9,316 bases of DNA from B1 sp964355075 (GTDB lineage: Bacteria > Bacteroidota > Bacteroidia > UKL13-3): assembly GCA_964355075.1 (NCBI GenBank), contig CAYHCF010000057.1:1-9316 (forward strand), read 5' to 3'. Positions 1 to 6,702 of the stretch are shown here, piece after piece. The translations under genes and the position numbers were made by a program. Each line of letters begins with the position of its first letter. The stretch's first letter is position 1. Under the pieces are notes generated by a model. The model saw only the letters and a list, made by a program, of their open reading frames with translations, was not told where the DNA came from and did not search any database.

Positions 1-1
1 T

Positions 2-103
2 GGTCAGGATTGCCAGCAGGATGCCTATATTTACCAGGTGAACGCCATCAGCTTTAACAGTAAAAAATATACCTATAGTGGTTCAATAACCTTATTAAGG
101 TAA
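2..103 (+). CDS. C-terminal end of a secreted protein with T9SS type B (gliding-motility-type) sorting domain, partial
   Basis: Only the last 33 codons are present, in frame from base 2 to a TAA at 101-103; the 5' part lies outside the window. The visible residues include DAYIYQVNAISFNSKKYTYS and end in GSITLLR. This matches the end of the gliding-motility-associated C-terminal (type B) sorting domain of Bacteroidota, which typically closes with a Y-x-Y strand, a short turn, then a tyrosine, a glycine and a final (V/I)TL(L/I)R. Such domains direct export through the type IX secretion system to the cell surface or medium. The family is judged from the ending alone, so the cargo function is unknown. 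A strong hairpin terminator follows within 20 bases. An unrelated protein with a similar beta-strand end cannot be excluded. Confidence 0.72.
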   Translation, partial: GQDCQQDAYIYQVNAISFNSKKYTYSGSITLLR

Positions 104-120
104 ATAACCATAACAATAAA

Positions 121-157
121 AGAGCCACGGTTTGAAAACTCAGGCCGTGGCTTTTTT
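121..157. terminator. Intrinsic terminator between convergent genes (probably bidirectional)
   Basis: The arms AGCCACGG (123-130) and CCGTGGCT (145-152) are perfectly complementary. A run of T follows on the plus strand (152-157) and a run of A precedes on the left (118-121), so the structure can work in both directions. The inner loop can add a small TGA/TCA pairing. It lies between the plus-strand partial gene ending at 103 and the minus-strand tsaB ending at 177, and probably serves both. Confidence 0.88.
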
Positions 158-176
158 GTGGGATAAAAAAACGATG

Positions 177-872
177 TTAAAAGCCACTAAACTTCTTAGG
201 GATGGTTCCCACAAAATCTTTCAGATAGTAAGGTTCAAAATAGGCAGTATTTTCAAAGTTCTTATTTTCAAAGGCAATTTCAGCCAAACTGCATAAGCCT
301 TCTGCACCGCTTTTTGTTTCATGGATAAATGTTGCATGAGGATCTTGTAAAAAAGGGATGCATTTTTCGGATCCGTTTCCAAAAAAAAGCAGGGATTGTT
401 GTTTTAGCAAATGGGCATATGAATGCTCATTAATTATTTTAGCCTCAATAGGTTCGACAATACTTAATTTTTGATCCAATATGCATGTATAAACTTCCAT
501 CCTACGTGCATCAATCATGGGAACCAGAAGTGTATTGGGTTCAACCTGATGCGTTTTAAGGAAACGATTTGTCAGGCTTGTTAAACTATCAATGGCAATA
601 AGTGGTATAGCTAACGCGTAACAATAACCTTTAGCTGCTGAAACACCGACTCTGAGCCCGGTGTAACTTCCGGGTCCTTTCGACACCGCAATTGCATCCA
701 TTTGATTAAGTACATAGCCGCTTTTTTGCAAGCAATGCTGAACCAGAATATGCAATTGTGAGGCATGAGAATTGCCTTTTTCAATACATGCTGACGAAAT
801 GGATAGACCATTTTGTGATAAGGCCACCGAACAAACTTCGGTTGCGGTTTCTATACACAAGATTAAACTCAT
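177..872 (-). CDS. tsaB: tRNA threonylcarbamoyladenosine biosynthesis protein TsaB
   Basis: TsaB (YeaZ) is the partner of TsaD in the cytoplasmic complex that puts the threonylcarbamoyl group on A37 of ANN-decoding tRNAs (t6A). It has an ASKHA fold like TsaD but acts mainly as a scaffold. The 231-residue protein has the family's usual length. It opens with a first strand LILCIETATEVCSVALS (3-19) and carries the hallmark KGPGSYTGLRVGVSAAKGY (65-83). A second conserved block, PMIDARRMEVYT, lies at 118-129, and the end has the usual YLKDF segment. The ATG at 872 is chosen because the N-terminal strand begins directly after it. The gene is divergent from recJ and convergent with the gene to its left. 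The start sits only seven bases after a -7-like box, so the mRNA may be nearly leaderless. Confidence 0.95.
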   Translation of the reverse strand: MSLILCIETATEVCSVALSQNGLSISSACIEKGNSHASQLHILVQHCLQKSGYVLNQMDAIAVSKGPGSYTGLRVGVSAAKGYCYALAIPLIAIDSLTSLTNRFLKTHQVEPNTLLVPMIDARRMEVYTCILDQKLSIVEPIEAKIINEHSYAHLLKQQSLLFFGNGSEKCIPFLQDPHATFIHETKSGAEGLCSLAEIAFENKNFENTAYFEPYYLKDFVGTIPKKFSGF

Positions 873-879
873 AAAGCTG

Positions 880-887
880 CAAAGTTA
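880..887 (-). promoter_or_regulatory. Candidate Bacteroidota -7 promoter box for tsaB
   Basis: On the minus strand the octamer TAACTTTG matches the phylum's -7 consensus TAnnTTTG exactly. Only seven bases (CAGCTTT) separate it from the tsaB ATG, which would place the transcription start at or next to the start codon. No clear TTG is visible at the expected -33 spacing, so this is a candidate only. Confidence 0.4.
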
Positions 888-1020
888 GGGTAATAGTTAA
901 GGAAAAATATTGCAGAATTACTTATTTAGCCTGTTCATTTGTTTTGGAGATTGACGGAAAGTCTAAATAAATCGTGAAAATGCAGCATAAAAGTTAGTAC
1001 ATTGCCACTCCAAACAAAAA

Positions 1021-2724
1021 ATGACAAAACGCTGGGCACAAAAATCTGAACCTGATAAGGATATTGTTGAGGAGCTTTCGAAAGCGATAAACCTCAATAA
1101 AGTTCTTACTGGAATTTTAGTTCAGCGAGGCATAAAGACTTTTGAAGAAGCAAAGAAATTTTTTCGTCCTCAATTAACTGATCTACACGATCCTTTTTTA
1201 ATGAAGGGAATGGATTTAGCGATTGCACGGATAGATGAAGCGATTGCCAAAGGACAAAAAATTCTGGTTTATGGTGATTATGATGTAGATGGAACAACAT
1301 CGGTTGCAATTGTTTACATGTTCATCAAGAGTCGTTTTTCTAATATTGATTATTATATACCCGATCGCTATACCGAAGGTTATGGAATTAGCTTTATGAG
1401 TATTGATTGGGCGAATAATAATGGCTTTAGTTTAATTATAGCCCTCGATTGTGGCATAAAATCGATTGATAAAGTGGCTTATGCGAAGCAGCGTGGCATT
1501 GATTTTATTATTTGCGATCACCATTTACCCGGAGAAGAAGTACCGGATGCGGTAGCTGTTTTGAATCCAAAGCAAAAAGACTGTATCTATCCTTTTAAAG
1601 AACTATCCGGTTGTGGTATTGGTTATAAACTGATTGAGGCGTATGCAAAAAAACATCAACTGGATACAAAGGAAGTAGAACTTCACCTGGATTTAACGGC
1701 GGTGAGCATTGCCAGTGATCTGGTTCCAATTTTAGATGAAAACCGCGTACTGGCGTTTTATGGCTTGAAAAAACTAAAAACAAACCCAAATAGTGGGTTG
1801 AAAGCTTTGCTTGAAGCGTATCCCGAAAAGCCCGAGTTTGGTGTAAGTGATATTGTGTTTTTTATCGGCCCGCGAATCAATGCTGCGGGAAGAATTGCTG
1901 ATGCCAAAGACTCTGTGTTGCTCATGATTGCTGATTGTGCCGAAGATGCCAAACGAATAGCTTTTCAGGTAAACCAGCATAATATCGACCGAAGAGGTTT
2001 CGACCAGAGTATAACCGAACATGCCTTCGAATTGATTGAGAAAGATCCGGATTTTATTAATCGGAAAAGCACGGTACTGTTCCATAGTGAGTGGCATAAA
2101 GGAGTAATAGGAATTGTTGCTTCCAGATTGATCGAAAAATACTACAGGCCTACCATAATTTTAACTGAATCAAATGGGATGGTTACCGGTAGTGCCAGAT
2201 CGGTGGAAGGATTTGATTTATATGGCGCCATTGAACAATGTTCCGATTTATTGGATCAATATGGCGGACATACACACGCAGCAGGCTTAACGCTGAAATT
2301 GGAGAACCTTAACAAATTTATTGATAAGTTTGAGTCGGTGGTTGCAAGAGATATTATTGAGCTCAGTCGGACTCCGCAAATTGAGATCGACATGGAAATA
2401 CCCTTGCGTGCTATTACACCCAAATTTTATAGTGTTTTAAAGCAATTTTCTCCGTTTGGCCCCGGCAATTTAAATCCGATTTTTGTATCTAAAAACGTTT
2501 GGGATGTGGGCGATGCAACCATAGTGGGAAACAATCATTTAAAGTTAAGTATTACTCAGGAAGAGGGTGGCAGAATATTTAAAGCCATTGGTTTTGGTTT
2601 GGGTGAACACTACGATAAAGTTTCGGAAGGGAGAAGTTTTGATATCTGCTTTACCATTGAAGAGAACCATTTCAATGGGCATATCAACCTGCAACTGAAT
2701 ATTAAGGATATTTCTTTTAGGTAA
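1021..2724 (+). CDS. recJ: Single-stranded-DNA-specific 5'-3' exonuclease RecJ
   Basis: RecJ degrades single-stranded DNA from the 5' end in RecF-pathway recombination, base excision and mismatch repair. The 567-residue product has the usual bacterial length and all core motifs. DHH-domain metal ligands are in VYGDYDVDGTTS (83-94), ALDCG (141-145) and the diagnostic DHH at 166-168. A GPRINAAGR block follows at 283-291. The DHHA1 domain contains HKGVIGIVASRL (359-370), a GSARS motif (390-394) and YGGHTHAAG (414-422). The C-terminal OB-like segment ends with a short FKAIGFG/LNIKDI pattern typical of the family. The start is the ATG at 1021, with an A-rich stretch and no Shine-Dalgarno in front. 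It is transcribed away from tsaB and converges on glyQS, with the inverted-repeat unit beginning eight bases after its stop codon. No defect is seen. Confidence 0.97.
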   Translation: MTKRWAQKSEPDKDIVEELSKAINLNKVLTGILVQRGIKTFEEAKKFFRPQLTDLHDPFLMKGMDLAIARIDEAIAKGQKILVYGDYDVDGTTSVAIVYMFIKSRFSNIDYYIPDRYTEGYGISFMSIDWANNNGFSLIIALDCGIKSIDKVAYAKQRGIDFIICDHHLPGEEVPDAVAVLNPKQKDCIYPFKELSGCGIGYKLIEAYAKKHQLDTKEVELHLDLTAVSIASDLVPILDENRVLAFYGLKKLKTNPNSGLKALLEAYPEKPEFGVSDIVFFIGPRINAAGRIADAKDSVLLMIADCAEDAKRIAFQVNQHNIDRRGFDQSITEHAFELIEKDPDFINRKSTVLFHSEWHKGVIGIVASRLIEKYYRPTIILTESNGMVTGSARSVEGFDLYGAIEQCSDLLDQYGGHTHAAGLTLKLENLNKFIDKFESVVARDIIELSRTPQIEIDMEIPLRAITPKFYSVLKQFSPFGPGNLNPIFVSKNVWDVGDATIVGNNHLKLSITQEEGGRIFKAIGFGLGEHYDKVSEGRSFDICFTIEENHFNGHINLQLNIKDISFR

Positions 2725-2732
2725 TTATTTTT

Positions 2733-2753
2733 GCTACAAAGAAACCAAGAAAC
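2733..2753 (+). repeat. Left inverted repeat of the GxxExxY unit
   Basis: The arm reads GCTAC followed by two octamers, AAAGAAAC and CAAGAAAC. It is perfectly complementary over 21 bases to the arm at 3282-3302. It begins eight bases after the recJ stop and ends six bases before the stop codon of the enclosed gene. Confidence 0.9.
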
Positions 2754-2759
2754 AAATTT

Positions 2760-3158
2760 TTAATTTCTTCTTATTCGGGAAATTCCATCTTTTATGGAAA
2801 CTACATTGAAGTTAATAAGAAATCCTAAATTCAGTTTTGTTAATTTAAGTTGGCTTATTACCTGCGCTTTCCATACCGGGTTTACAATTTCTATAGCTTT
2901 GGTTTCTAAAACAACCAAATCTTCAACTAACAAATCTAGTCTTAACCCTTCCTCAAATTTTAATCCATCATAGACAATTGGAATGTCAACCTGCCTTTTA
3001 ACAAAAAATCCGGCTTTTTTTAGCTCGTGAGCTACGCAAACCTCATAGATTTTTTCCAAAAGACCCGGGCCAAGTTCCTTATGAACTTTATAGGCAGCAT
3101 TAACTATTGCTTTTCCAATGGTTTCTTCTCTTTCTGAAGTTGAAGTAAATTGATTCAT
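2760..3158 (-). CDS. GxxExxY family protein, PD-(D/E)XK nuclease-like
   Basis: The 132-residue protein belongs to the GxxExxY family (PDDEXK_3-like), small proteins of unproven function related to PD-(D/E)XK nucleases. The naming motif is GLLEKIY (32-38), within ELGPGLLEKIYE. A candidate catalytic core follows as D75, then E85-T-K87 (DLLVEDLVVLETK). After it comes a helix with Q99 and the family-typical LKLTKLNLGFLINFNV (104-119). The length is near the family norm and the frame is intact. Where relatives often have a tyrosine before LKLT, this one has Q103, so a canonical QxxxY element is not seen. The ATG at 3158 is the first good start, and a CATCTTTG octamer, one base off TAnnTTTG, lies five bases upstream. 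The gene sits alone inside perfect inverted repeats, which suggests it travels with them. Roles in DNA cleavage, defence or element maintenance are all possible and unproven. Confidence 0.88.
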   Translation of the reverse strand: MNQFTSTSEREETIGKAIVNAAYKVHKELGPGLLEKIYEVCVAHELKKAGFFVKRQVDIPIVYDGLKFEEGLRLDLLVEDLVVLETKAIEIVNPVWKAQVISQLKLTKLNLGFLINFNVVSIKDGISRIRRN

Positions 3159-3281
3159 AATCCCAAAGATGAATTCAATTAAGATAATAAAAAAGCAGTA
3201 AGCAACCTGATCGTAAGTAAAAATCTGAATTTCCCCGTTATTTACGCAAAAGAAAAATCACAATTCCAGTAAAATCTTTTC
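3159..3281 (-). other. Leader or promoter region of the GxxExxY gene with a possible hairpin
   Basis: This 123-base stretch holds no gene that I can support. It contains CGTAAGTAA (3212-3220) and TTATTTACG (3238-3246), which pair over nine positions with one G-T wobble around a 17-base loop. Together with the -7-like CATCTTTG (3171-3164, minus strand) it probably contains the promoter of the enclosed gene. The hairpin's role is unknown. Confidence 0.35.
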
Positions 3282-3302
3282 GTTTCTTGGTTTCTTTGTA
3301 GC
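3282..3302 (-). repeat. Right inverted repeat of the GxxExxY unit
   Basis: This is the exact reverse complement of 2733-2753. It lies eight bases beyond the glyQS stop codon, with its GTAGC end facing glyQS. Both outer ends of the unit thus carry GCTAC/GTAGC. Confidence 0.9.
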
Positions 3303-3310
3303 CCAAAAAA

Positions 3311-4780
3311 CTAACTCAACAGGTGTTTCCAGGAGATTTCCTCGGCAAGGATCTCGCGGATTTTGGTGATGGGGATTCGTTCCTGTAACATGGTATCGCG
3401 GTAACGGATAGTTACTGCCTTATCCACCAGCGTTTCATGGTCAATCGTTAAACAGAAAGGGGTTCCCAGCATATCCTGTCTTCTGTATCTTTTACCTATG
3501 GCGTCCTTTTCCTCATAAAAACAACTGTAATCCGTTTTCAGGTCATTCATTATTTCACGGGCAACCTCAGGCAAACCATCTTTTTTTAATAAAGGCAAAA
3601 TAGCCACTTTGAAGGGAGCCAAAATTGCAGGCAATTGCAAAACCACACGTGTATCTTTTTTATCTTCAGATACTATATCTTCTTCTTTATAAGCAGCGCA
3701 TAAAGTAGCTAAAAACAAACGATCTAATCCAATGGAGGTTTCAATTACATAAGGAATATAATTGCCATAAGCTTTTCCGTTTTCATCCAGCTCGGCATCA
3801 AAATATTGCAATTTTTTACCTGATAATTCCTGATGATTGCGAAGGTCGAAATCGGTACGCGAATGAATGCCTTCCATTTCTTTAAATCCAAAAGGATAAT
3901 CAAACTCAATATCCACAGCAGCATCGGCATAATGTGCTAATTTCACATGATCATGGAAGCGATATTTCTCTGAACCAAATCCCAGTTTTTCATGCCATTT
4001 CATTCGGGTTTCTTTCCAATGTTCATACCACATTTTTTGTGTTCCCGGCCGGATGAAAAACTGCATTTCCATTTGTTCAAACTCACGCATCCGCATAATA
4101 AACTGGCGGGCCACAATTTCGTTTCGAAAAGCCTTTCCGGTTTGAGCAATTCCAAATGGAATTTTCATTCGACCCGATTTCTGAACATTTAAAAAATTCA
4201 CAAATATTCCCTGAGCGGTTTCGGGACGCAGATAGATTTTATCAGCATCTTCGGCCATAGCCCCCATCTCGGTGCTAAACATCAGGTTAAACTGGCGCAC
4301 ATCTGTCCAGTTGCGGGTTCCGCTTATCGGACAGGCAATTTCGTGTTCAACGATCAAGTCTTTTAATTTAGCCAGATCATTGTCAATCAAGGCCTGATCT
4401 AAACCCGCCTGAAGTGCACTGGCTTTATTTGTTTTGCCATCTTTTTCGTAGCGGGTAATTTTATCCTCCAATAATTGATCTGCCCGATAACGTTTTTTTG
4501 AATCTTTATTATCAATCATCGGGTCGCTGAAACCATCAATATGGCCGCTCGCCTTCCAGGTTTTAGGGTGCATGAAAATTGCAGCATCAATACCCACAAT
4601 ATTTTCGTGCATTTGCACCATCGCTTTCCACCAATACAGGCGAAGGTTATTTTTTAGCTCAACTCCATTCTGGCCATAATCATACACTGCACCCAAACCA
4701 TCATAAATTTCGCTGCTTGGAAACACAAAACCATACTCTTTGCAGTGTGAAACTACCTTTTTAAATACTTCTTCGCTCAT
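3311..4780 (-). CDS. glyQS: Glycyl-tRNA synthetase (dimeric alpha2 type)
   Basis: This class II synthetase charges tRNA-Gly with glycine. It is the single-chain homodimer type, also common in eukaryotes and archaea, rather than the split GlyQ/GlyS tetramer. The N-terminus has the typical FVFPSSEIYDGLGAVYDYG (18-36), followed by the helical KTWKASGHIDGFSDP segment (73-87). Motif 2 spans FRNEIVARQFIMRMREFEQ (218-236) and motif 3 is ETSIGLDRLFLA (347-358), with RPETAQGIF (185-193) between. The C-terminal anticodon-binding domain begins around LAPFKVAILPLL (387-398) and ends near ITKIREIL (471-478). The 489 residues fit the bacterial members. The ATG at 4780 begins directly at the conserved N-terminus. 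The 96 bases between it and gcvH are largely a palindromic repeat, so its promoter must overlap that repeat, lie in gcvH, or be shared with gcvH. Confidence 0.97.
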   Translation of the reverse strand: MSEEVFKKVVSHCKEYGFVFPSSEIYDGLGAVYDYGQNGVELKNNLRLYWWKAMVQMHENIVGIDAAIFMHPKTWKASGHIDGFSDPMIDNKDSKKRYRADQLLEDKITRYEKDGKTNKASALQAGLDQALIDNDLAKLKDLIVEHEIACPISGTRNWTDVRQFNLMFSTEMGAMAEDADKIYLRPETAQGIFVNFLNVQKSGRMKIPFGIAQTGKAFRNEIVARQFIMRMREFEQMEMQFFIRPGTQKMWYEHWKETRMKWHEKLGFGSEKYRFHDHVKLAHYADAAVDIEFDYPFGFKEMEGIHSRTDFDLRNHQELSGKKLQYFDAELDENGKAYGNYIPYVIETSIGLDRLFLATLCAAYKEEDIVSEDKKDTRVVLQLPAILAPFKVAILPLLKKDGLPEVAREIMNDLKTDYSCFYEEKDAIGKRYRRQDMLGTPFCLTIDHETLVDKAVTIRYRDTMLQERIPITKIREILAEEISWKHLLS

Positions 4781-4795
4781 TTTTTAAAAAAATAT

Positions 4796-4852
4796 GGCTA
4801 CAAAGAAACGAAGGAACCAATCTGTATTTTGTTTCTTTGTTTCTTTGTAGCC
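4796..4852. repeat. Gene-less palindromic copy of the repeat; possible gcvH terminator or glyQS leader hairpin
   Basis: The arms 4796-4817 and 4831-4852 are inverted over 22 bases with 20 matches, separated by 13 bases. Each reads GGCTAC plus two octamers of the NAAGAAAC type, the same family as the repeats around the GxxExxY gene. On the minus strand the hairpin is followed by ATATTTTTTT, so it resembles an intrinsic terminator for gcvH. It ends only 15 bases before the glyQS start codon. Confidence 0.85.
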
Positions 4853-4876
4853 TTAATAAATTAGGCTAATTTGCCC

Positions 4877-5254
4877 TTAGTGAACGATTTCTTTATAAGC
4901 ATCCACTTTCATCAAACCCTCTAATTCTGAGGCATTCGACATTTTTAGTTTGATCATCCAACCTTCGCCGTAGGCATCGCTGTTTACTAATTCGGGCGCG
5001 CTATCTATGGCTGTATTGACTTCGAGAATTTCACCTCCAATGGGTAAAAACAAGTCACTTACTGTTTTTACAGCTTCAACAGTACCAAAAATTTCATGCT
5101 GAGCAAGCGTTTTTCCCTTTGAAGGAATGTCAACATAAACGATATCACCCAATTCGTGCTGGGCAAAATCAGTAATACCAATAACGGCGATATCGCCTTC
5201 TACACGAATCCATTCATGGTCTTTGGTGTAATACAAGTTTTCTGGAAAATTCAT
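4877..5254 (-). CDS. gcvH: Glycine cleavage system H protein
   Basis: GcvH carries the lipoyl arm that shuttles the aminomethyl group between the P, T and L proteins of the cytoplasmic glycine cleavage complex. The 125-residue protein has the family length. It starts with the usual LYYTKDHEWIRVEG (7-20), continues through GITDFAQHELGDIVYVDIP (26-44), and has the lipoylation motif GTVEAVKTVSDLFLPIGGEI (57-76) with the modified lysine at K63. The C-terminal region contains VNSDAYGEGWMIKLK. The ATG at 5254 fits the conserved N-terminus. It lies 91 bases after the carotenoid cyclase gene and upstream of glyQS on the same strand. Both it and glyQS deal with glycine, but I see no shared control element other than the repeat hairpin between them. 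No gcvP or gcvT is in the window. Confidence 0.97.
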   Translation of the reverse strand: MNFPENLYYTKDHEWIRVEGDIAVIGITDFAQHELGDIVYVDIPSKGKTLAQHEIFGTVEAVKTVSDLFLPIGGEILEVNTAIDSAPELVNSDAYGEGWMIKLKMSNASELEGLMKVDAYKEIVH

Positions 5255-5345
5255 TTTGTTTATTTATTTATAACGTTGCGAAAATAAGATTTCAGGCTAA
5301 ATAAAAAAATGAAGTTTGATAGTAAATGGGATAACCCAAATTAAT

Positions 5346-6029
5346 TCAGGATTTATTGTTCCCCAGGTACTCAAGAATGGATACAGGAATGAGCAGGCAG
5401 CTTAGCGCATAAATGGCATCTTCAACCGGGATGGTATAGAACAGCCAACCCATAATTTCATTGGAGTTATATATTATAATGGGTTCGGCCGTAAAGGCTC
5501 CTGTTAAAACCCCGTTTACCAGCAGGAAAGGAATCAAATGCACAAAATAGGCAATCCAAAAAGTTCCCATATATTTCCCTTTGATCCAAAATTGTTGAAC
5601 ACATAACAATATCAGCGCTATGGAGCAATTTACGAGGGTATAGGTTCGGTCATGAAAGAATACGATGGCAAGGAAACAGATTATGATGAAAAAATAATTT
5701 ATAAGATAAACATAGGGGTTTAAGCTGTTTTTTGGGTAATACGCTTTGATACAGGCATAAATGAAAACACTGGCATAAGGGATGATCAGGAAAAAGCTCC
5801 ATTCTTCCAATGGCAAATTCATGAATCGAATGTTAAACAAATAATGGGGATTGAAGCTCCAGATATTTTGCCGGGTGAACCAAATATCCCATAGGATAAA
5901 TAGGATTCCGTTAACAAGAATTCCAGCAAACAAAGCGGGCCAACTACGGTAAAAGGCAACTTTTTTATCAAAGCTAAGCAGCAAAGGCCCTGCCAATGAA
6001 ATTACCATTATCCCTGCGTAGATATACAT
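5346..6029 (-). CDS. crtYcd: Lycopene cyclase, fused two-domain CrtYc-CrtYd type
   Basis: This 227-residue membrane protein contains two tandem lycopene cyclase domains, as in the fused CrtYcd enzymes of Bacteroidota. These convert psi end groups of lycopene into beta-ionone rings without net redox change. The first domain has GILFILWDIWFT (41-52), the IWSFNPHYL stretch, and NLPLEEWSFFLIIPYASVFI (71-90) with the PLEE acidic motif at 73-76. The second repeats the pattern with HLIPFLLVNGVLTG (164-177) and the PVED motif at 201-204, followed by a final helix. About seven or eight hydrophobic segments predict an inner-membrane protein. The ATG at 6029 opens directly into the first helix. Only 19 bases separate it from cruF upstream, so the two are probably co-transcribed. 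The phytoene synthase and desaturase genes are not in the window. Confidence 0.9.
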   Translation of the reverse strand: MYIYAGIMVISLAGPLLLSFDKKVAFYRSWPALFAGILVNGILFILWDIWFTRQNIWSFNPHYLFNIRFMNLPLEEWSFFLIIPYASVFIYACIKAYYPKNSLNPYVYLINYFFIIICFLAIVFFHDRTYTLVNCSIALILLCVQQFWIKGKYMGTFWIAYFVHLIPFLLVNGVLTGAFTAEPIIIYNSNEIMGWLFYTIPVEDAIYALSCLLIPVSILEYLGNNKS

Positions 6030-6048
6030 TTTTAAGTGTTTTGGTCCC

Positions 6049-6702
6049 TTACAAAAGCAAATTCAGACTCAGAAAAAAAACAAACTGTGTTACATAAACT
6101 CTCCAGCCCATTGGATTTGGATAAAGCAGATTTGCTTTCAGGATCCAGAAACAAAAGGCAAATCCAAAAAAGAACCAGGCAGTGTAATTTTGAACCGGCA
6201 CCCAATCATTTTGCCAATACCAGTAATCAAGTTTTGGAGCAATTGGTTCAATCAAAATATCAAGAAAAACCATTGCAAGAGCCGCAAATCCTGCTCCTGC
6301 ATATTCGTTCAATTTAATGCCCATTTTCTTGCTGACCCGATCAACCAGCTGAAGACTGGAATAAGTGACAATAACCCAGTTTAGGCCAATAATTACCGGT
6401 GTATCGGCAATTTTAAGACCAAGCGCATTTCCATATTTGTATTCGCCAAACAGAATCCCGCTTTGAACACCCATTATTTCCAGCGAAAGGGCCGCAATGA
6501 ATATCAGGCTCAGACTAAAATAGAAATAGCCGTTTTTTTGAGGATGCATCCAAAAAAGCAAAATGCTGGTGAGCAATAAAATGAAAGGAGTAAATCGCGA
6601 AAATTTATTTGGGTCAGTCGCCATACCTACGAATCCTATTAAATAAAAAACCACCAAAATCAGTGTGGCATTATTCAATTTATTATGAAAGAAATGATTC
6701 AA
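6049..6702 (-). CDS. cruF: Carotenoid biosynthesis protein, CruF-type carotenoid 1,2-hydratase family
   Basis: This 217-residue polytopic membrane protein resembles the PF04240 carotenoid synthesis family. The family includes CruF (gamma-carotene 1'-hydroxylase) and the bacterioruberin hydratase, which add water to the psi end of carotenoids. Supporting features are EIMGVQSGILFGEYKYG (75-91), TPVIIGLNWVIVTYSS (101-116), MVFLDILIEPIAPKLDYWYW (144-163) and VPVQNYTAWFFFGF (168-181). About seven hydrophobic segments run through the chain. The start is uncertain: the frame begins at a TTG (6702) after an in-frame stop, and the only nearby ATG is codon 27, which would remove the first membrane helix. 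A TTG at codon 9 is another option. It lies 39 bases after the DUF3108 gene and 19 before the cyclase, so one operon is likely. The exact substrate cannot be read from the sequence. Confidence 0.83.
   Translation of the reverse strand: MNHFFHNKLNNATLILVVFYLIGFVGMATDPNKFSRFTPFILLLTSILLFWMHPQKNGYFYFSLSLIFIAALSLEIMGVQSGILFGEYKYGNALGLKIADTPVIIGLNWVIVTYSSLQLVDRVSKKMGIKLNEYAGAGFAALAMVFLDILIEPIAPKLDYWYWQNDWVPVQNYTAWFFFGFAFCFWILKANLLYPNPMGWRVYVTQFVFFLSLNLLL

Larger units (their letters stand above)
2733..3302. mobile_element. Candidate 570-bp mobile unit: GxxExxY gene between perfect inverted repeats
   Basis: Two perfect 21-bp inverted repeats (2733-2753 and 3282-3302) enclose a single minus-strand gene and its leader. 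The unit lies exactly between the stop codons of the convergent recJ and glyQS, with eight bases on each side. The same repeat occurs twice more in the window as gene-less inverted pairs (4796-4852 and 9228-9307), which suggests a dispersed element with full and empty forms. There is no transposase and I see no target-site duplication at this copy: the flanks are TTATTTTT on the left and CCAAAAAA on the right. Mobility is therefore an inference. The alternative is a fixed regulatory repeat that happens to flank the gene. Confidence 0.5.

Noticed and set aside
873..1020. Promoter for recJ in the intergenic region
   Set aside because: TTGACG and TACATTGC are present but are not correctly spaced for either the TTG/TAnnTTTG pair or a sigma-70 promoter. 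No call is justified.
2733..3302. CRISPR or other spacer-repeat array
   Set aside because: The repeats are inverted pairs with short tandem octamers, not direct repeats separated by unique spacers of constant size. No cas gene is present.
2725..3310. Target-site duplication around the GxxExxY unit
   Set aside because: The immediate flanks (TTATTTTT and CCAAAAAA) do not match as direct repeats.
4849..4867. AGCCT / AGGCT pairing next to the glyQS-gcvH repeat
   Set aside because: It has five pairs, overlaps the end of the longer repeat hairpin and has no T-run. The longer hairpin is the better structure.
5327..5338. TGGG / CCCA hairpin after the lycopene cyclase stop
   Set aside because: It has a four-pair stem without a T-run, which is expected by chance in an AT-rich gap.
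6036..6384. Plus-strand open frames opposite cruF
   Set aside because: Their residue composition is unlike a real protein, they lie antisense to a recognised membrane protein, and no motif is seen.
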